64,000 bases of DNA from Daphnia carinata (taxonomy: Eukaryota; Arthropoda; Branchiopoda; Diplostraca; Daphniidae): assembly GCF_022539665.2 (NCBI RefSeq), contig NC_081335.1, positions 620,001-684,000 on the forward strand, read 5' to 3'. Made by a program: the position numbers and the translations under genes. Within the stretch, counting starts at the first letter, position 1, and each line of letters begins with the position of its first letter. This document shows, piece by piece, positions 34,592 through 46,746 of the stretch. The notes beneath the pieces were generated by a model. That model saw only the letters and a program-made list of their open reading frames with translations. It was not told the DNA's origin and ran no database searches.

Positions 34592-36547
34592 ATGTCTGAT
34601 GTATTGAATAATGTTTTTAGTCAATTCGATTTTGCTTGTTCTGATGTAGGTAAAGGGGACATTGATGAGCAAATAGGAAAAAGCATGTCTTAATTCGAAA
34701 TTGACCATTGTATCGATGATGCTATGTAGTTTTATGCCATCTTACCTTTACTGGCGCATTTAATACTCATAAAACCAAAATTTATTGTTTTCGTTTAATG
34801 ATTTTTGCTAGCTTTTTTGAAATCCCACTGGAACCTCTGCAATGGCCAAATGGAAAAACTTGTGTAAACGGTAAAATTCAAATCCAAAATCAAAAGTGAT
34901 GTGGAAATGCTGGATTTTAGGTGTTTGTGACCACCATATATTGGGTAGGCATTGTCTGTTTCCGAAGGACCTTGGCGACACGTGGACCTAATTTTGAAGT
35001 CATCCGAGAAGTCCACGATAAATTAGGTATCCACGCGATGTTAAGCGATCGATGTCTCAAATGATAACTTTGAACAAGATTCGCAATAAAAGTGATTCAG
35101 AATTTGCAACCGAAGGAAACAAACAGGTATTTAGTAAAGCACCTACAAAACTGTTAACAGAAAAGTGTTAAGTTTATGGGGATGTAAGAAGAAAGAAACT
35201 CCTTGAGTTTCAAGCAATGTTTCTAGTTCGAACCATGGAAAAGAGGCTATTGTATTATCTAGGACAAATGGTGTTAAAATTGGTTTTAAAAATAATCTGA
35301 AGTTTCCAAAGTCGAAAGTGAACGATATTGCTCCTAGCTGTATTCACATTATCTGGTTTTGTCAGATAAAATGAAACATTCTAATGATGTAGCTGATTAT
35401 CTTTTTCCCAGGAGAAGATGGAGAGTCTATTGGCAGTTAAGAATGAGAACTCTGTGTCACTCGTCAGTTAGACAGGTAAATATTTCAATAAACCATTTCT
35501 TTCCAATAATAAATTAAAGGCCACTTAACTGGTAGTAGATGAAGTCAAAATTAACCATGCTGATTAATTACCAGCTTCGGTGACCTTTGCATCATATCAG
35601 CCATCAGCCATGGTGATCCTGCCTCTCAATGTACTATTGGTTGCAGCACTCTTCCTTTCCCAGGGTACTATTCTTATTATCTCAGGTCCATCAATGCTTC
35701 AGATATTCCACCCAAAGCCCCATCAAAATCCGCTTACTGCGGAAGGAAATCAGATGTCTTCTCGAATTCCCTTTGTGACACCAAGCCGGAGTTCCAGCAC
35801 ATCCTTTTGCTGAACTGTCAGAAGGAGCGGTACATGTCGAACAATCCTGCAATGATCGTAAAAAAACCGAATACGTCGAAAGTAGCGATCAGGCTCCCGT
35901 GCCTCCTACCGAATCTGCCAGAAGGGAAGAAATCGCCTTATTCTAAAATTATTTCGGAAAGTTTTCAACCAACTTATGCTGCCCGAATGGTAATAGACAA
36001 CTTAACGCTGATGCTAGCTCCCCTTCTAGAGAGACTTGGTAAATAGACTAAAAACCAGTAGTAACCGATTTGATATGAAGTTTTAAATATTTTATATTTA
36101 ATATTGCAAAAAAATCATATAGCAACAGATCAGCCGGCCCGGGTGAGCCACAACCTCCCCCACCATGTGCTAGTCAGGATAAGCCACTTTACCGTACACC
36201 CTCTGCCAGCCCAAGCAAACGTGCTTCCTCTCCCACCCAACCGTTTGCCACACTGGATGATCCTTCTGTCGAAAAAGAGAAAAAAAAGGAAAAGGACGGA
36301 AGAACATCACCTAAAGCATGGAAAGTGCTTCAAAGTAAATATTTAGCTTATATTTAAAATATAATATTCCCATTTGTTATATTTTTATTTATATTTGACA
36401 GTGCAATATAAAAGGCCATTTCATTCAAAATTGCCCCTCAAAAAAGGATGCGGTGCTGCATCTATCCTTCAATGGGGTAATAGAATTGACCCTGCCCTCA
36501 GCCTGTCATCGTGTACGCCCAAGGGTCTATCACCACCCAGTTCCTAG
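34592..36547 (+). CDS. Unrecognised multi-exon gene; only the last two exons firm
   Basis: The last two exons are well supported: 36129-36334 (EPQPPPPCASQDKPLYRTP.., KEKKKEKDGRTSPKAWKVLQ) and 36402-36547, which join in phase and stop at TAG (RPFHSKLPLKKGCG..). Upstream coding-like pieces on the same strand include an ATG at 34592 (MSDVLNNVFSQFDFACSDVG), a frame near 35058-35125 (NKIRNKSDSEFATEGNK) with a donor, 35208-35370 (SSNHGKEAIVLSRTNGVKIG) and 35572-36040. I could not settle their order or frames. Two frames at about 35810-35820 look as if a small frameshift separates them. The product would be a lysine- and proline-rich, probably nuclear protein. No domain recognised. Confidence 0.45.
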
Positions 36548-37220
36548 ACCTGTTCCTGCTTACGGAAGATCAGATGATGTGGAGGTCAATCCGCTGGCTA
36601 CGAAGAATTGAAATAGTAGTGGGGACGATAGCAGAGGACCAGCTGGTGGCTATGTATCGGATTAAGGTAGATCACCTCTTGCAAAACGGTCACCTTAATC
36701 CGATGCAGGATATTAGATTCTTACCATTTCCACGTCGATTTGGAGAAATGGTTGTCTACTTTGATCGTCTTGATTCGTCGTTGGAAACTCCACTCTTCAG
36801 AAGTTAGCAGCAAAAGTGCCATAGGAAATACCGTAAGTCAGGAGATACTACCGTTGTGAAATACCTTCTTTGCAACGGTGGAAGGACCAGGTCTGAAAAT
36901 GATGAAAACAAAGATTTTTCGAATAATTTCATTTCTCTCTCCTTCAAAATATTATTTAGGAATTGGCTGTTAATATTTCCGTTCGAATTATTGAATTATT
37001 GGAATTTTTAAAAAATTTCAACACTGCAATTTTCTTCATTAACCGCCAGGGAATATTTCTGCTGTATCCAGTGTGCACGACGTCAGTAGAAGTGTTTAAG
37101 TGTTCTTTGCAGCTGGCAGCAGATTTCAGGATGAAAAATGCGGTATTATTATCACTGCGGACTATCTGTAATAAGAAAGTACCGATTTCTTTTGTTTGTT
37201 TTCGCTTATAGGTGATCATA
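36548..37220. other. Intergenic or unplaced 5' exon region
   Basis: Between the unrecognised gene and the cystine-knot gene. An upstream exon of the latter may lie here, but I found none that joins convincingly. Confidence 0.35.
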
Positions 37221-38828
37221 ATGTTTCTTTCTTGGAATGTAATCTCGCACGTGGTTTTCACTTTGGACAGTTTGCCCCCTTGTTCTAGTGGATCGTCTCT
37301 TTTAGGCTTAGATAAGTGGAATAGCAAATTCCTTCGCTGCTGCGAAGCTTCAGGTGACTGCCATGGCTATGCCTCTGATGTCGTTACACTTAAAGTGGTT
37401 GACTCATTACAAAAGTTATTGAACACTACACTACCCATTCCAAGGTCAAGATTCAAAAGGTAAGTAATCCATTACAGAAACCATAAATATGGTGATGTTA
37501 CATTATGTCTGTATCCAGGCACTTTAATTCCACTCAACCTGCAGAAGAGCACCAAAGGGAAACTAGACAAGAACATATTCATTCTGACCATGCTAGTGCT
37601 AAAGTTGACTCTCCTTCCAGCCCGTGCTGTCGTAGTACAATTTCAGTCTTGTATCCCATCACTGGCATTTCTGCCACCTCAAGTAAGTAGAATCTTAGTA
37701 GTTTGCTTTCTTATAATCACCATTAAAATAGTATTAATGTCAAAACTGGTCTCTCTTCGAAAATTATGGCCAAGCCATAATGCTTTAGAAATCCCCATCG
37801 AGTAACCTGGCAAACTTTGTCCCATTGCTCTATGAAGTCTGCTCTTTTACTTTTAACCACTTAATCCAAGGACATAGACCAAGACAACTTTTGAATGTTT
37901 CCCGCTCCGAGTCCTCTTTATCGATCGGGATCACGCAGCGGCGTCCTATTGATTATTTTAGCGTCTTGCCAAGAATTTCATGATACCGTTTGTTTATTCG
38001 TCTTTTTTTTTTTTTTTTTTCGATATCACTTCCATGTAATCCATAGAGAAACGCGTGGCCATCGTCCAGATCAGACCTTTCAAACAACCAGTGGTGTATG
38101 ATCGATGCCACGAAAGAAAATGCCGCATTTTACGTGGCAACTGCGTTCAAGTAAACATCGATCTTCCGAAAATGGAATAGAGTTTTGTCTCGCCTACTAC
38201 ATCCTTTTAAACTCGATTTCCTTCCTATCTCGTCTAGGTTTATGCACCCCAGCCGTTGTATATTCTAACAACAGAGGGTGGCGAATTGGCTGCCAAACTC
38301 GATTTCATTCTGATCGAAGCTGGCTGTCAGTGTCAGTCACGTCCCTTGGGCGAGAGCTCGATCTCCGGTACAATGGGGGTGGATGCGACAGTGCCCGAAG
38401 CATTACGTATTATCACAGGTGGTGACTTTGACGAAGATTATTTGACCATGTTGGCGGCCATCGATGCAGCATCTGCAATTGCCGGGACCAATCAAGCGAC
38501 AACTCGTCCTGCAGTCACTGTCACTACTACATCCAATTTAGATGCTCCGATTATCGATCCGCAAGAAGTTGGCAACACTACTACCGCCATTCACAGTACT
38601 ACTCACCTCGTCAGTTCGCAGACAGAGATTATAACAAGCCCATCCTCCCTTGAGTCGAGCCACCATCTTAGCAGCGAGAATGAGGTCACGTCTCCTTCAC
38701 CTTCCGAATTAATAACTACTACTGCATTACCCTTGCCCCAGCTACCAGATCACGGCCATCCTATCGTGATCCTTCCTGGTGAATTTAATCCGCTATTACT
38801 CTTGCTCGAAAATTTCCCAAATAATTAG
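37221..38828 (+). CDS. Secreted cystine-knot protein, Spatzle/neurotrophin-like
   Basis: Exons 37221-37459, 37519-37682, 38047-38150 and 38238-38828 join in phase and give 365 residues. The start is tentative; an upstream exon is possible. The N-terminus is weakly signal-like. A proregion ends at a furin-type RFKR (about residue 80). The knot-like part follows: CCRSTISVLYP, RPFKQPVVYDRCHERKCRI, LRGNCVQVYAPQ and the closing EAGCQCQSR. Spacing, the C..YP opening and the C-x-C ending recall Spatzle-family ligands, which activate Toll-type receptors after cleavage. A Thr/Ser-rich tail of about 150 residues after the knot is unusual. A more general cystine-knot ligand is the alternative. Confidence 0.55.
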
Positions 38829-38927
38829 GTGCCATGAAGAAAACGGAAATCAAGACAATTTATCAGAATAAAAGGCAGAAATTGTTATTTGCAGTAGTCT
38901 GGTGTAATGCCGATATTATCGCTAGCG

Positions 38928-41900
38928 TTATTCCATCGGGTGTGGTCCATGGCCATTCAGATGACGTCTCTGACGCGAAGGCGACAAGTCTGATGGACTA
39001 CGGGAAACCCTATAGGCCAATAATTGGACATCGGGGTCTGGCTGCTCCGCGCTCTTCTCGTCGACTAACTGGAACATCCCTTGTCCCCTCCTGCTGGGAA
39101 TGGAATAAAAAAAAACAGGGGGAATCGGTAAAAGAGGAGTCCTCATTTTCGCTCCGATATCGATTATCTGCACTGACCTGCTGAGTGGACTCTTTTGTTG
39201 AACGTCACTGTCGAATGGAGGCGGAGCCAAGGCTTGTTCCTCGTCATCAAATGGGCGGATGGCCAAAACCTGAACTGGTGAACTCTGGGCACTCAAAAAC
39301 TCGTCTGGTAATGAACCGGGCGGTGGTGGGGGGAAATCGTTTTCAGACTCTTCATCTGTCGTTTTAGGTAGCGGAGAGCGTGGAACGGATGCTGGAACTT
39401 CGACATTCGTAGCAGACACCGTCAATGGGATGCTTTCATGTGGATAGTCTGGCTCTAGTTTTGGGCCGTTAATCGTGTAACCGCCTCTGCGGCTGCCCTG
39501 GAACGTTCGAAACGTAGTTTTGCCTCTATCAACTAGATCTCGAAGGCTGTTGCGTTCTGGACTTAATGAAGGGATTTGATCCTCGCCTGAGACGGAATCG
39601 ACTGCCCCCTTCACACTCGGGATGGGAGACCTGTTTTGTAATTGCTCTTGTTCGACGTCTGATTGCAAATTGCGTTTGTAATTTTTAGGATTATCTTGCA
39701 TAAGAATTCTATCAATAATTCATGCCATACCTTTAGCTATGTCTTTTCCACCTAATTTAGGCCAATCCGGTCTGGATTTCAACTCCTTTTCAATCTTTTG
39801 ATAAGTATGACGTGGTGCGCGAAGCCGATTGATGCGCGGCCACACCCATTGGTACATCCACCCACGTATCAGGTATTTCTATCCAGACCGAACTTGATAA
39901 ATATCTTTCCAACTTTTAAACTGCCTTTTCTTTTTGTAGTTACCTCCCAGCAGAAAGAAAAGAGCCCACCGGCAAGACCCAATACTAGAATTACCGCTGT
40001 ATATTCAGGATGCGGTGGACTCTTGTAATTTATCCAATACACGAATCCATCGTTGGTAATAAACATGACGCAAAGAAGCAGGATAGTTGCCCCACAGGCC
40101 CATATCATAAAGATTTCTGTAAAGGGTATAAGATTTAATTCATCGATACATTAAGATGCGATAAAAAAATATTACTGTTGGAAAAACTGCTGCGACTGTA
40201 GGGTGGACTCGGAGCGAAAACAAAAGCCGCTACGATGGAGCCGATACTCATCAAGTTGAAAAGAGTCGTTTCTTCATAGCTGGCATTCGGCGGATGCTTA
40301 CCCGGCTCAAAAACGTAAGGTTCAAACCTATCATTTAAAATTGAGTTTATTTGAACAATCTCTTGTTAATAGTTTTCAAACTTACCAGGGTTGAGCGTGG
40401 CAATAGAACCAACCAATTAGCAATACGATAGTTTGCCATGCCACGAACGTGAAGAAAGAAAACAGTGGCAAAAAGGCCCATAAATGCCGAAGAGGTCTAC
40501 GTGGATGGAGGTATTTTGGCGGTGAAGCGTAGCCAATTGTGAAAAAGGGCACAATCGCAATACCAAAATCCCAAATGAAATACTGGAAATCACTGGGAGT
40601 GGTCGATATCTGTAATTGGGATAGATAAACATAGTTCTCTAAGCAGCACGTGACGGTGATGGAACAAAAAAAAAAGAAAGAAAATCATACTGAATAAAGC
40701 ATCAGAACGCCAACAAAGAAGATGAAACAGATTCCAATTGCAAACTGGAAAGTACCGAAAGCTGCATCCAGGGTAGTTCGTCCCTCGCATATCAGCGGAG
40801 CTACGCAACTGATATTGGTTTCTATCCCAATTATTCGAGATCTCGTTAACTACCAAATTTGAGCATTTAATATCATTTGTACCTTGTGATGTAAAAGGAG
40901 CGGCAACAGAAGCGTCCGCCATAGAAAGGGATATGCCCGCATCGGCTGTCCTTAGAGCGCTGCAGTCGTTGCATCCATCACCCACCATGGCGACTTGACG
41001 CCTAAAATAAGTTTGTTTGATCCGGCCAGTCACGTACTACATTGCTACTTTATCTCACAACTTTTCTTTTTTATTAGGGTGGACGAGTTTGCTTACCCGA
41101 TTTTCTGTAGGGCTTCAATCAAATGTTGCTTGTGTTCGGGGGCCATCCTGGCAAAGACTTTACCTCTATGAATACATTTATCCAGCAAGGCCGGGTCGTG
41201 AATACGAAGCAGCTCGAAACTTTGCCCGTCCATGGCGAAACAATAGTTGCCGTTGTGGACGTCTTGCATTTTTTTCATCTGCAGGCGCGTCGTTCGAGCA
41301 ACCAATTGCAAAAAGACAAATATCCCATGGATTTAAATTTCTGTTGAAATTGGCGCCATGCATGAATGAAATAACGAACCGTTCCGGCGATAAATTCCGG
41401 CGTGGATAATGGGTCGTTATAAAGGACTTGAAGATGCTGGGCACCGTAAATAGATGCAGGTGCAATTGTAGCTTCAACTTGAATAACCCTTTGTACTCGA
41501 TCAATCATTTCACAATCTTTAGCTACAGTGACAGCCGTTTGAAGATTATCGCCTGTCACCATCACCGTACGGATGTTAGCCTCGTGTAAGATGCGAATGG
41601 CTGGAATGGTCTCCTTCTTTAATTGATTTCGCATGATCAACAGACCAATCAATTCCGGGTTGGCTTCTACCTCATCTCGTGTCATGTGCTGAATATGACT
41701 CCATGTGAAATGAGGACTTAGAGTCTTGACAGCCAACGCGATGACTCTATAACCCTGCATCGTGTAATGTTTCAGTACAGCGTAGTAATTCGATGGTACT
41801 GTAACGTGAAGAACAACACATCGTCAGCAAAACAATTCCAAACAACTGAAGAATTGAAATCTGAACCTGTTACAGGATCGCAAAGCTCGGCAATGATTTC

Positions 41901-44426
41901 TGGAGCCCCTTTGATGAAGACATTGTAGTGTTCGTGCCCCTTCCGCTGGACGATCACCTGTGGGTAAGTTTAAAAATCATAAATAGTCACATTATGTGAT
42001 TGGACAAGTCTAAACTAACCGTCATTCGTTTGAGGGCCGATTCGAATGGAAAACGCTTGATTATTCCATACTCCACCGTTGGATTAAACGAACTTTCTCG
42101 CTTTTCGTTCCACAGTGGCGAACTGACTAGGAACGGCGTTTCCACTCCGTAATCCGAATTGACTCCGGCTGGACCGTCGACGAAATTCCATTTGGTGGCG
42201 TCAAACATTTTCCGGTCGATCGAGTAGCCGTTGAGCTGGCCGTTAACTTTAATCAATGTATGACAAGTTGCTGCGGTTTGCAATAATGGATGAGTCTCGG
42301 GTAGCGTCGACAACTGAGGCACTGCCTTCCGAAATTCTCCTTCCTGGATGGGAATGGCGCCAGCCAAGTCGATATCCGTCTCAGTCAATGTTCCCGTCTA
42401 AAATAGTTTACTCGTGTATTATTGATTGTGTTGTTTAAAGTGACTTTTCTTTTTTCTGTAGAATCATAAATACCTTGTCGAAGCAAGCGACGTCGACTCC
42501 GCCGCAAAGGCTAATGTGCTTGGCACTGAGGCAGAAGATCTTCTTTTCTCGGAGTCGGCGCTGGGCAAAGGCTGTCGTCGCCGTCAAAGCGGCTGGAAGC
42601 ATCGGCGGAACCACGAACGTCACAATATCCAGCGAATGCAGAATAATCTGTTTGGTGCTTCCCTTGATATTTAAAGATTATTTGTTTTATTCCAGTATCT
42701 CCTTTTTTCCAGCTACAAGTTTTAGTCAGTATGTTTTACCTACTCCGTTTCTAATCCAGGTGTAGGTGGAGTAAATCATTCCGCCCAATCCAAAGGCGAG
42801 GAAAAGGATGGCGACTTGGATGAGGTCAGCGTAGAAACGGAAATGGATGGGTTTGGGGAATAAAATGGCCCGGATGAGTTCGCCTTTGCTCGTCATGAAT
42901 CCTTTAATTTAATTGCATGTCAACTCAACGTATATTAGTAATAATGTTCTATCATTCTAAAAAAAAAAAAAAGGACCTGTTCTTATCACTACGGCTTTCA
43001 GGAAAACGTTATTGCCTTCTGGACGGCCTTGAAGCAGTTGCGTCCCGTTAAAAATAATGTGACGCTTGTGCGCTTCGTACTTAAAAGTTTCACGATCTTG
43101 AGGCACGGGCATCTGTTGGAATCGCGAGGGGAATACAGAGAAGTTTCAAATCCGAACAATCTCAAGATTGGTAGAGTTATGGCCTACCTTTGTGATGGGA
43201 TAGCTTTCACCGGTCAACATAGACTCGTCAACCGAGCAAGTTCCTTCTATTAAAACGGCGTCACAATGAAACGGCACTTGATCATCCAATGGGTTGATGC
43301 ACAGAATGTCTCCAGGTACGAGTTGCTGCGTTAAAATCCTTCTCTCTACATCACTTAAATGTTATTTAAACGATTTGAATTTTCTAGTAGCCCCCATTTA
43401 CCTTCTCCGTCGCGGACAACAATGGCTGATCCTGCCACTTGAACCTTTTTCTTCAACGCCATCATGTGCTAGTATCACCAGGGAAAATGAAAAAGGATTA
43501 AAATCCACACCGGTAATCAAATTTTCTTTCTCAATTTTGAAGTACTTTTCTGCTTTCGTAAACACTGGAGCCAACTGCAATCATCGTGGTTGCTAGAACC
43601 AGAGACGAGTAATCGTAATAACCTTGAGCCATCCAAACGACAATAGTGTAGAATTGAAAGAGGTAGAAGGGGTTGGAAATCTTGTGGGCATCAAAACAAT
43701 TAGTTCAAGTCGTATTTTTTTTTTTTATTCCTCATCACATACGAAATACCTCTTTAAGAATAAGTCGATAAACTGGCCGCACCGTAATCCGGATAAAATT
43801 GGCTCCGTATTTCTGGTGCCTTTCGTTAACGTTTTGCATGTTCAATCCATCGAGATTCTCGTGGAATGATTGACATTCAATGTTGGCATCGTAGCATCTG
43901 TGACAATCGATTTTGATTTAGTCTTTGATCAAACCTATGACATTAGTTTAGATATTCGTACGGTAATCGAGTAAATTCAAGTGTTGCGGAATTCCACTCG
44001 TATTTGACCTTTTTGTTGACAAAAAATCGAGTTTTGGGCTGCAGGATTGGGCCGCATCGTTCCTCCAGGACATCTTCCTCAAAAAATACTCCAAACGAAT
44101 CCTTTTTTGTTTTTGATCGTACAATTATTCCTTCTGTTTTATGGTGTAGTTAAATCACTCATTAAAGGTTAAGTTACCTTGACGAGCACTTTGGTAGCGT
44201 GTTGAAGTGGACATTCCTGGTAAAACATCCACATTTTGATGTCCTTTCGCCAAACGAGTAATACGAGTAGTAGACCGAGCGTTAGAAGCACGGCCAGACA
44301 TGCTAAGGCGCATCGACCTCGATGGACCTGGTATCCTTTTACCTCTAATTGGTCAGTTCCACCTTCATTGATTTTGACGGGCAGCGAGTCGCTCTGTCCC
44401 ATTACGACGGCTTCACCAACATTCAA
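38928..44426 (-). CDS. ATP13A: P5B-type ATPase, ATP13A2/ATP13A3-like
   Basis: Twenty-one minus-strand exons from 44178-44426 down to 38928-39093 sum to 1351 residues with every phase matching. The N-terminal membrane helix ([18 protein letters not shown]) is followed by the actuator loop with LVPGDI and TGES, the P5 membrane motif PPMLPAAL, the phosphorylation motif DKTGTLT (split by an intron, exons ending 42474 and starting 42397), the nucleotide-binding KGAPE, and the hinge MVGDGCND. The last helices and the typical [17 protein letters not shown] follow. Family role: ATP-driven export of polyamines from late endosomes and lysosomes. A further 225-residue Pro/Ser-rich tail (39694-38928) is longer than usual. 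The 84-base intron 39094-39177 is in frame, so retention would only add 28 residues. Confidence 0.92.
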
Positions 44427-46746
44427 CTAAACAAGCACATCTGTGTACGTATATCCACTGCGCCTTTGTGCTCCGATACTTGTTGGGTAAAAAATGTTTA
44501 TCAGCTGTCTATTATCGTGCTAGAATCAAAGACATGATAAGACCGGCGACGGCGAAATATTTTTCAGTCTTGGCCTATTAATGCATATTACGGTAACCTG
44601 TTTCTATCCGGTACAAGACCATGGTGATATATCCTAATTTCAGCACATACTGAGTCACTTCCGCCTGTAATACAGAATAACAGCTGCTAAAGATAATCGG
44701 ATTTGAAAAAAGGAAGAATTAAGTTTACGTAAAATTAATAACATAAAATTAAAGGCAAGTCGAATCAAAACATAAAATTGAACAGTCATCATGTGGGTCT
44801 TAAATAATAAGCACCTTGTCACCATGGTAAGTCCCTAATCTATCTTCGTTGCTATGTCTTATCTTTATTGCGTTTGAACTATGAACGTACGTCATGTTGT
44901 GCAATTAACAAATTACTTCATGATTGTGTTCATAGATAATTATGTTGTTATTTGATATGGAAGAGCCAATGCTCCATTATGCGTGATTTTCTAATGGAGA
45001 AATCGTTGCCATTTACAAGCAGAAAAACCAATTCGTTCCTATTAATGGGTTTGAAACGGAAAATTTAGGTTGAAGGAAATCCCAAAGTTTTTGCGAAAAT
45101 GCTTGTATTACAAGGGACACAAGTCTTACTGGACGTAACTCTCGCAGATATCCTATAATCAATCTTAGATCTTAGATCAAAGATAAAAACAGCTTGCTTT
45201 CGATCTATGCATTATTCTTATCGCAGGGAAAGTTGAGTAACTTTGCAAATAATCGGAATTTTAGTGAAGAAAAGAAATTCTATTACGATTTTGCAAGCAT
45301 GGACATTAAGAATCAAAAAGGGAACAAGGGTTTATCTTGTAAACGGTTTTTTCATTCAAAATCTAATTTGGCGTGATTTGGATTAAAGGATTGGAATATT
45401 TCCACTAGAAATATGGAAATCGTTATTGCAATTTTCTTTATTAAAAACAATTAAACCATATCCTTGCGAAAGTATCTGATTTGCCTCTTACCGTTCCACA
45501 GGCCTTCGTGTCCAGTAACCTTGACTGAGAGATTCAGACTGCCATTTGTTCCTGTTCGCATTCTTCTATTTCTACAATTCCTTTTAAAAACAAACGACGA
45601 TCATTTAGTCCGGTTCCCGGTTTTCATTGGACAAACCACTTGCGCGTGAAGTAGTTCTCTGGATTAGGGGACCGGAGATCTCTGATGCAGGATGTGTTCA
45701 AAATGTTTCGAAGCTGATTCAAAGTGACAGGATCGACAATTCCCTTTAAGGAAACCGCAGTTTGACCGTTTTTGAAAATGTCAATCACTCAACCCTAGTT
45801 TTATCGGTTTTTTTTTCATCTGCCGCGTCTGCCGATTAAAAATCTAAAGGCGAATAAGTACAAAGATGAAGCAGAGAATGGACAAAAGCTAAAAACAAAG
45901 AAGGGCGATTTTTTTCCTAGCCCTCTAATTCGCGGTTATTTCGAAATTCAAGGTACGTTCTTCAGGGAAAACAAGCCATTAAAATCACCACTTCATTTAT
46001 TATTTAAGAAGTATTATGTTCAGCATAGCAGATTAAACCCAGAGCCATAAACAGGCAAGTAGGTAAGGACTTACGGGGCTTACTGGGAGGCTGGGAATGC
46101 AAGAAGTAGGATACTTAGGTATGAATGAAATATTCAATAATTGGACCATATTTGCATGTGTGGCAACCATGTTCACGATTTGTTTTGTTGTTTCTTAAGT
46201 ACTTTTCTGGTGTTGTCTGCTGTCCTGCGTAGGATTCGTTTTTACTTTTGCTAGTTTCGAACGAGTAAGCGCCAGTTTTTGCTGTAAAGAACATCATAGT
46301 AGAAATCAAAAGTCTTTAGTATGATTAGTTGTCTTTTGTGTTGATAATGAGTTACTATACGCGTTCACGAATATCGTCTGCCGTGTATTCTCCCTTGATT
46401 GAAAACGGTTATGAAATAACCAACGATGGTACGTGAACTTCAGTTTAAGTGGAACTCGTTTGAATCTGTATTGCATTATATAAGAAACTTACGTTACGTA
46501 ACCTAAGCTATCACTCAATCAAAATGTCATATCCTTTGCGACTTTTTCTATTACCTGTCATGAATTTTGATGGTGATGCTTCATATTTGTTTTTAACTTC
46601 TGTCATCTGTGAAAATAGGATGAGTGATAGGAACTGTTTAATGGGTTCAAAGTAGAATGTTGTCCTTATCATATGTAATGCATCTAGTATAATGCAACAG
46701 TCATAGAAAAATATTGCCAGTTGCCTATCGGCAGTAAACTGATGTC
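44427..46746. other. Intergenic, no gene seen
   Basis: Promoter sides of the divergent ATPase (minus) and SV2-like (plus) genes. AT-rich, with no exon that I can support on either strand. Confidence 0.5.

Noticed and set aside
36402-36490. A CCHC zinc-knuckle-like reading (CNIKGHFIQNCP), suggesting an RBBP6-type protein
   Set aside because: It is in a different frame from the exon that joins in phase with 36129-36334 and continues to a stop. The other frame gives a better supported model.
37876-37975. A possible extra exon (RPRQLLNVSRSESSLS) in the cystine-knot gene
   Set aside because: No donor in matching phase; skipping it lets the exon ending 37682 join 38047 in phase 1.
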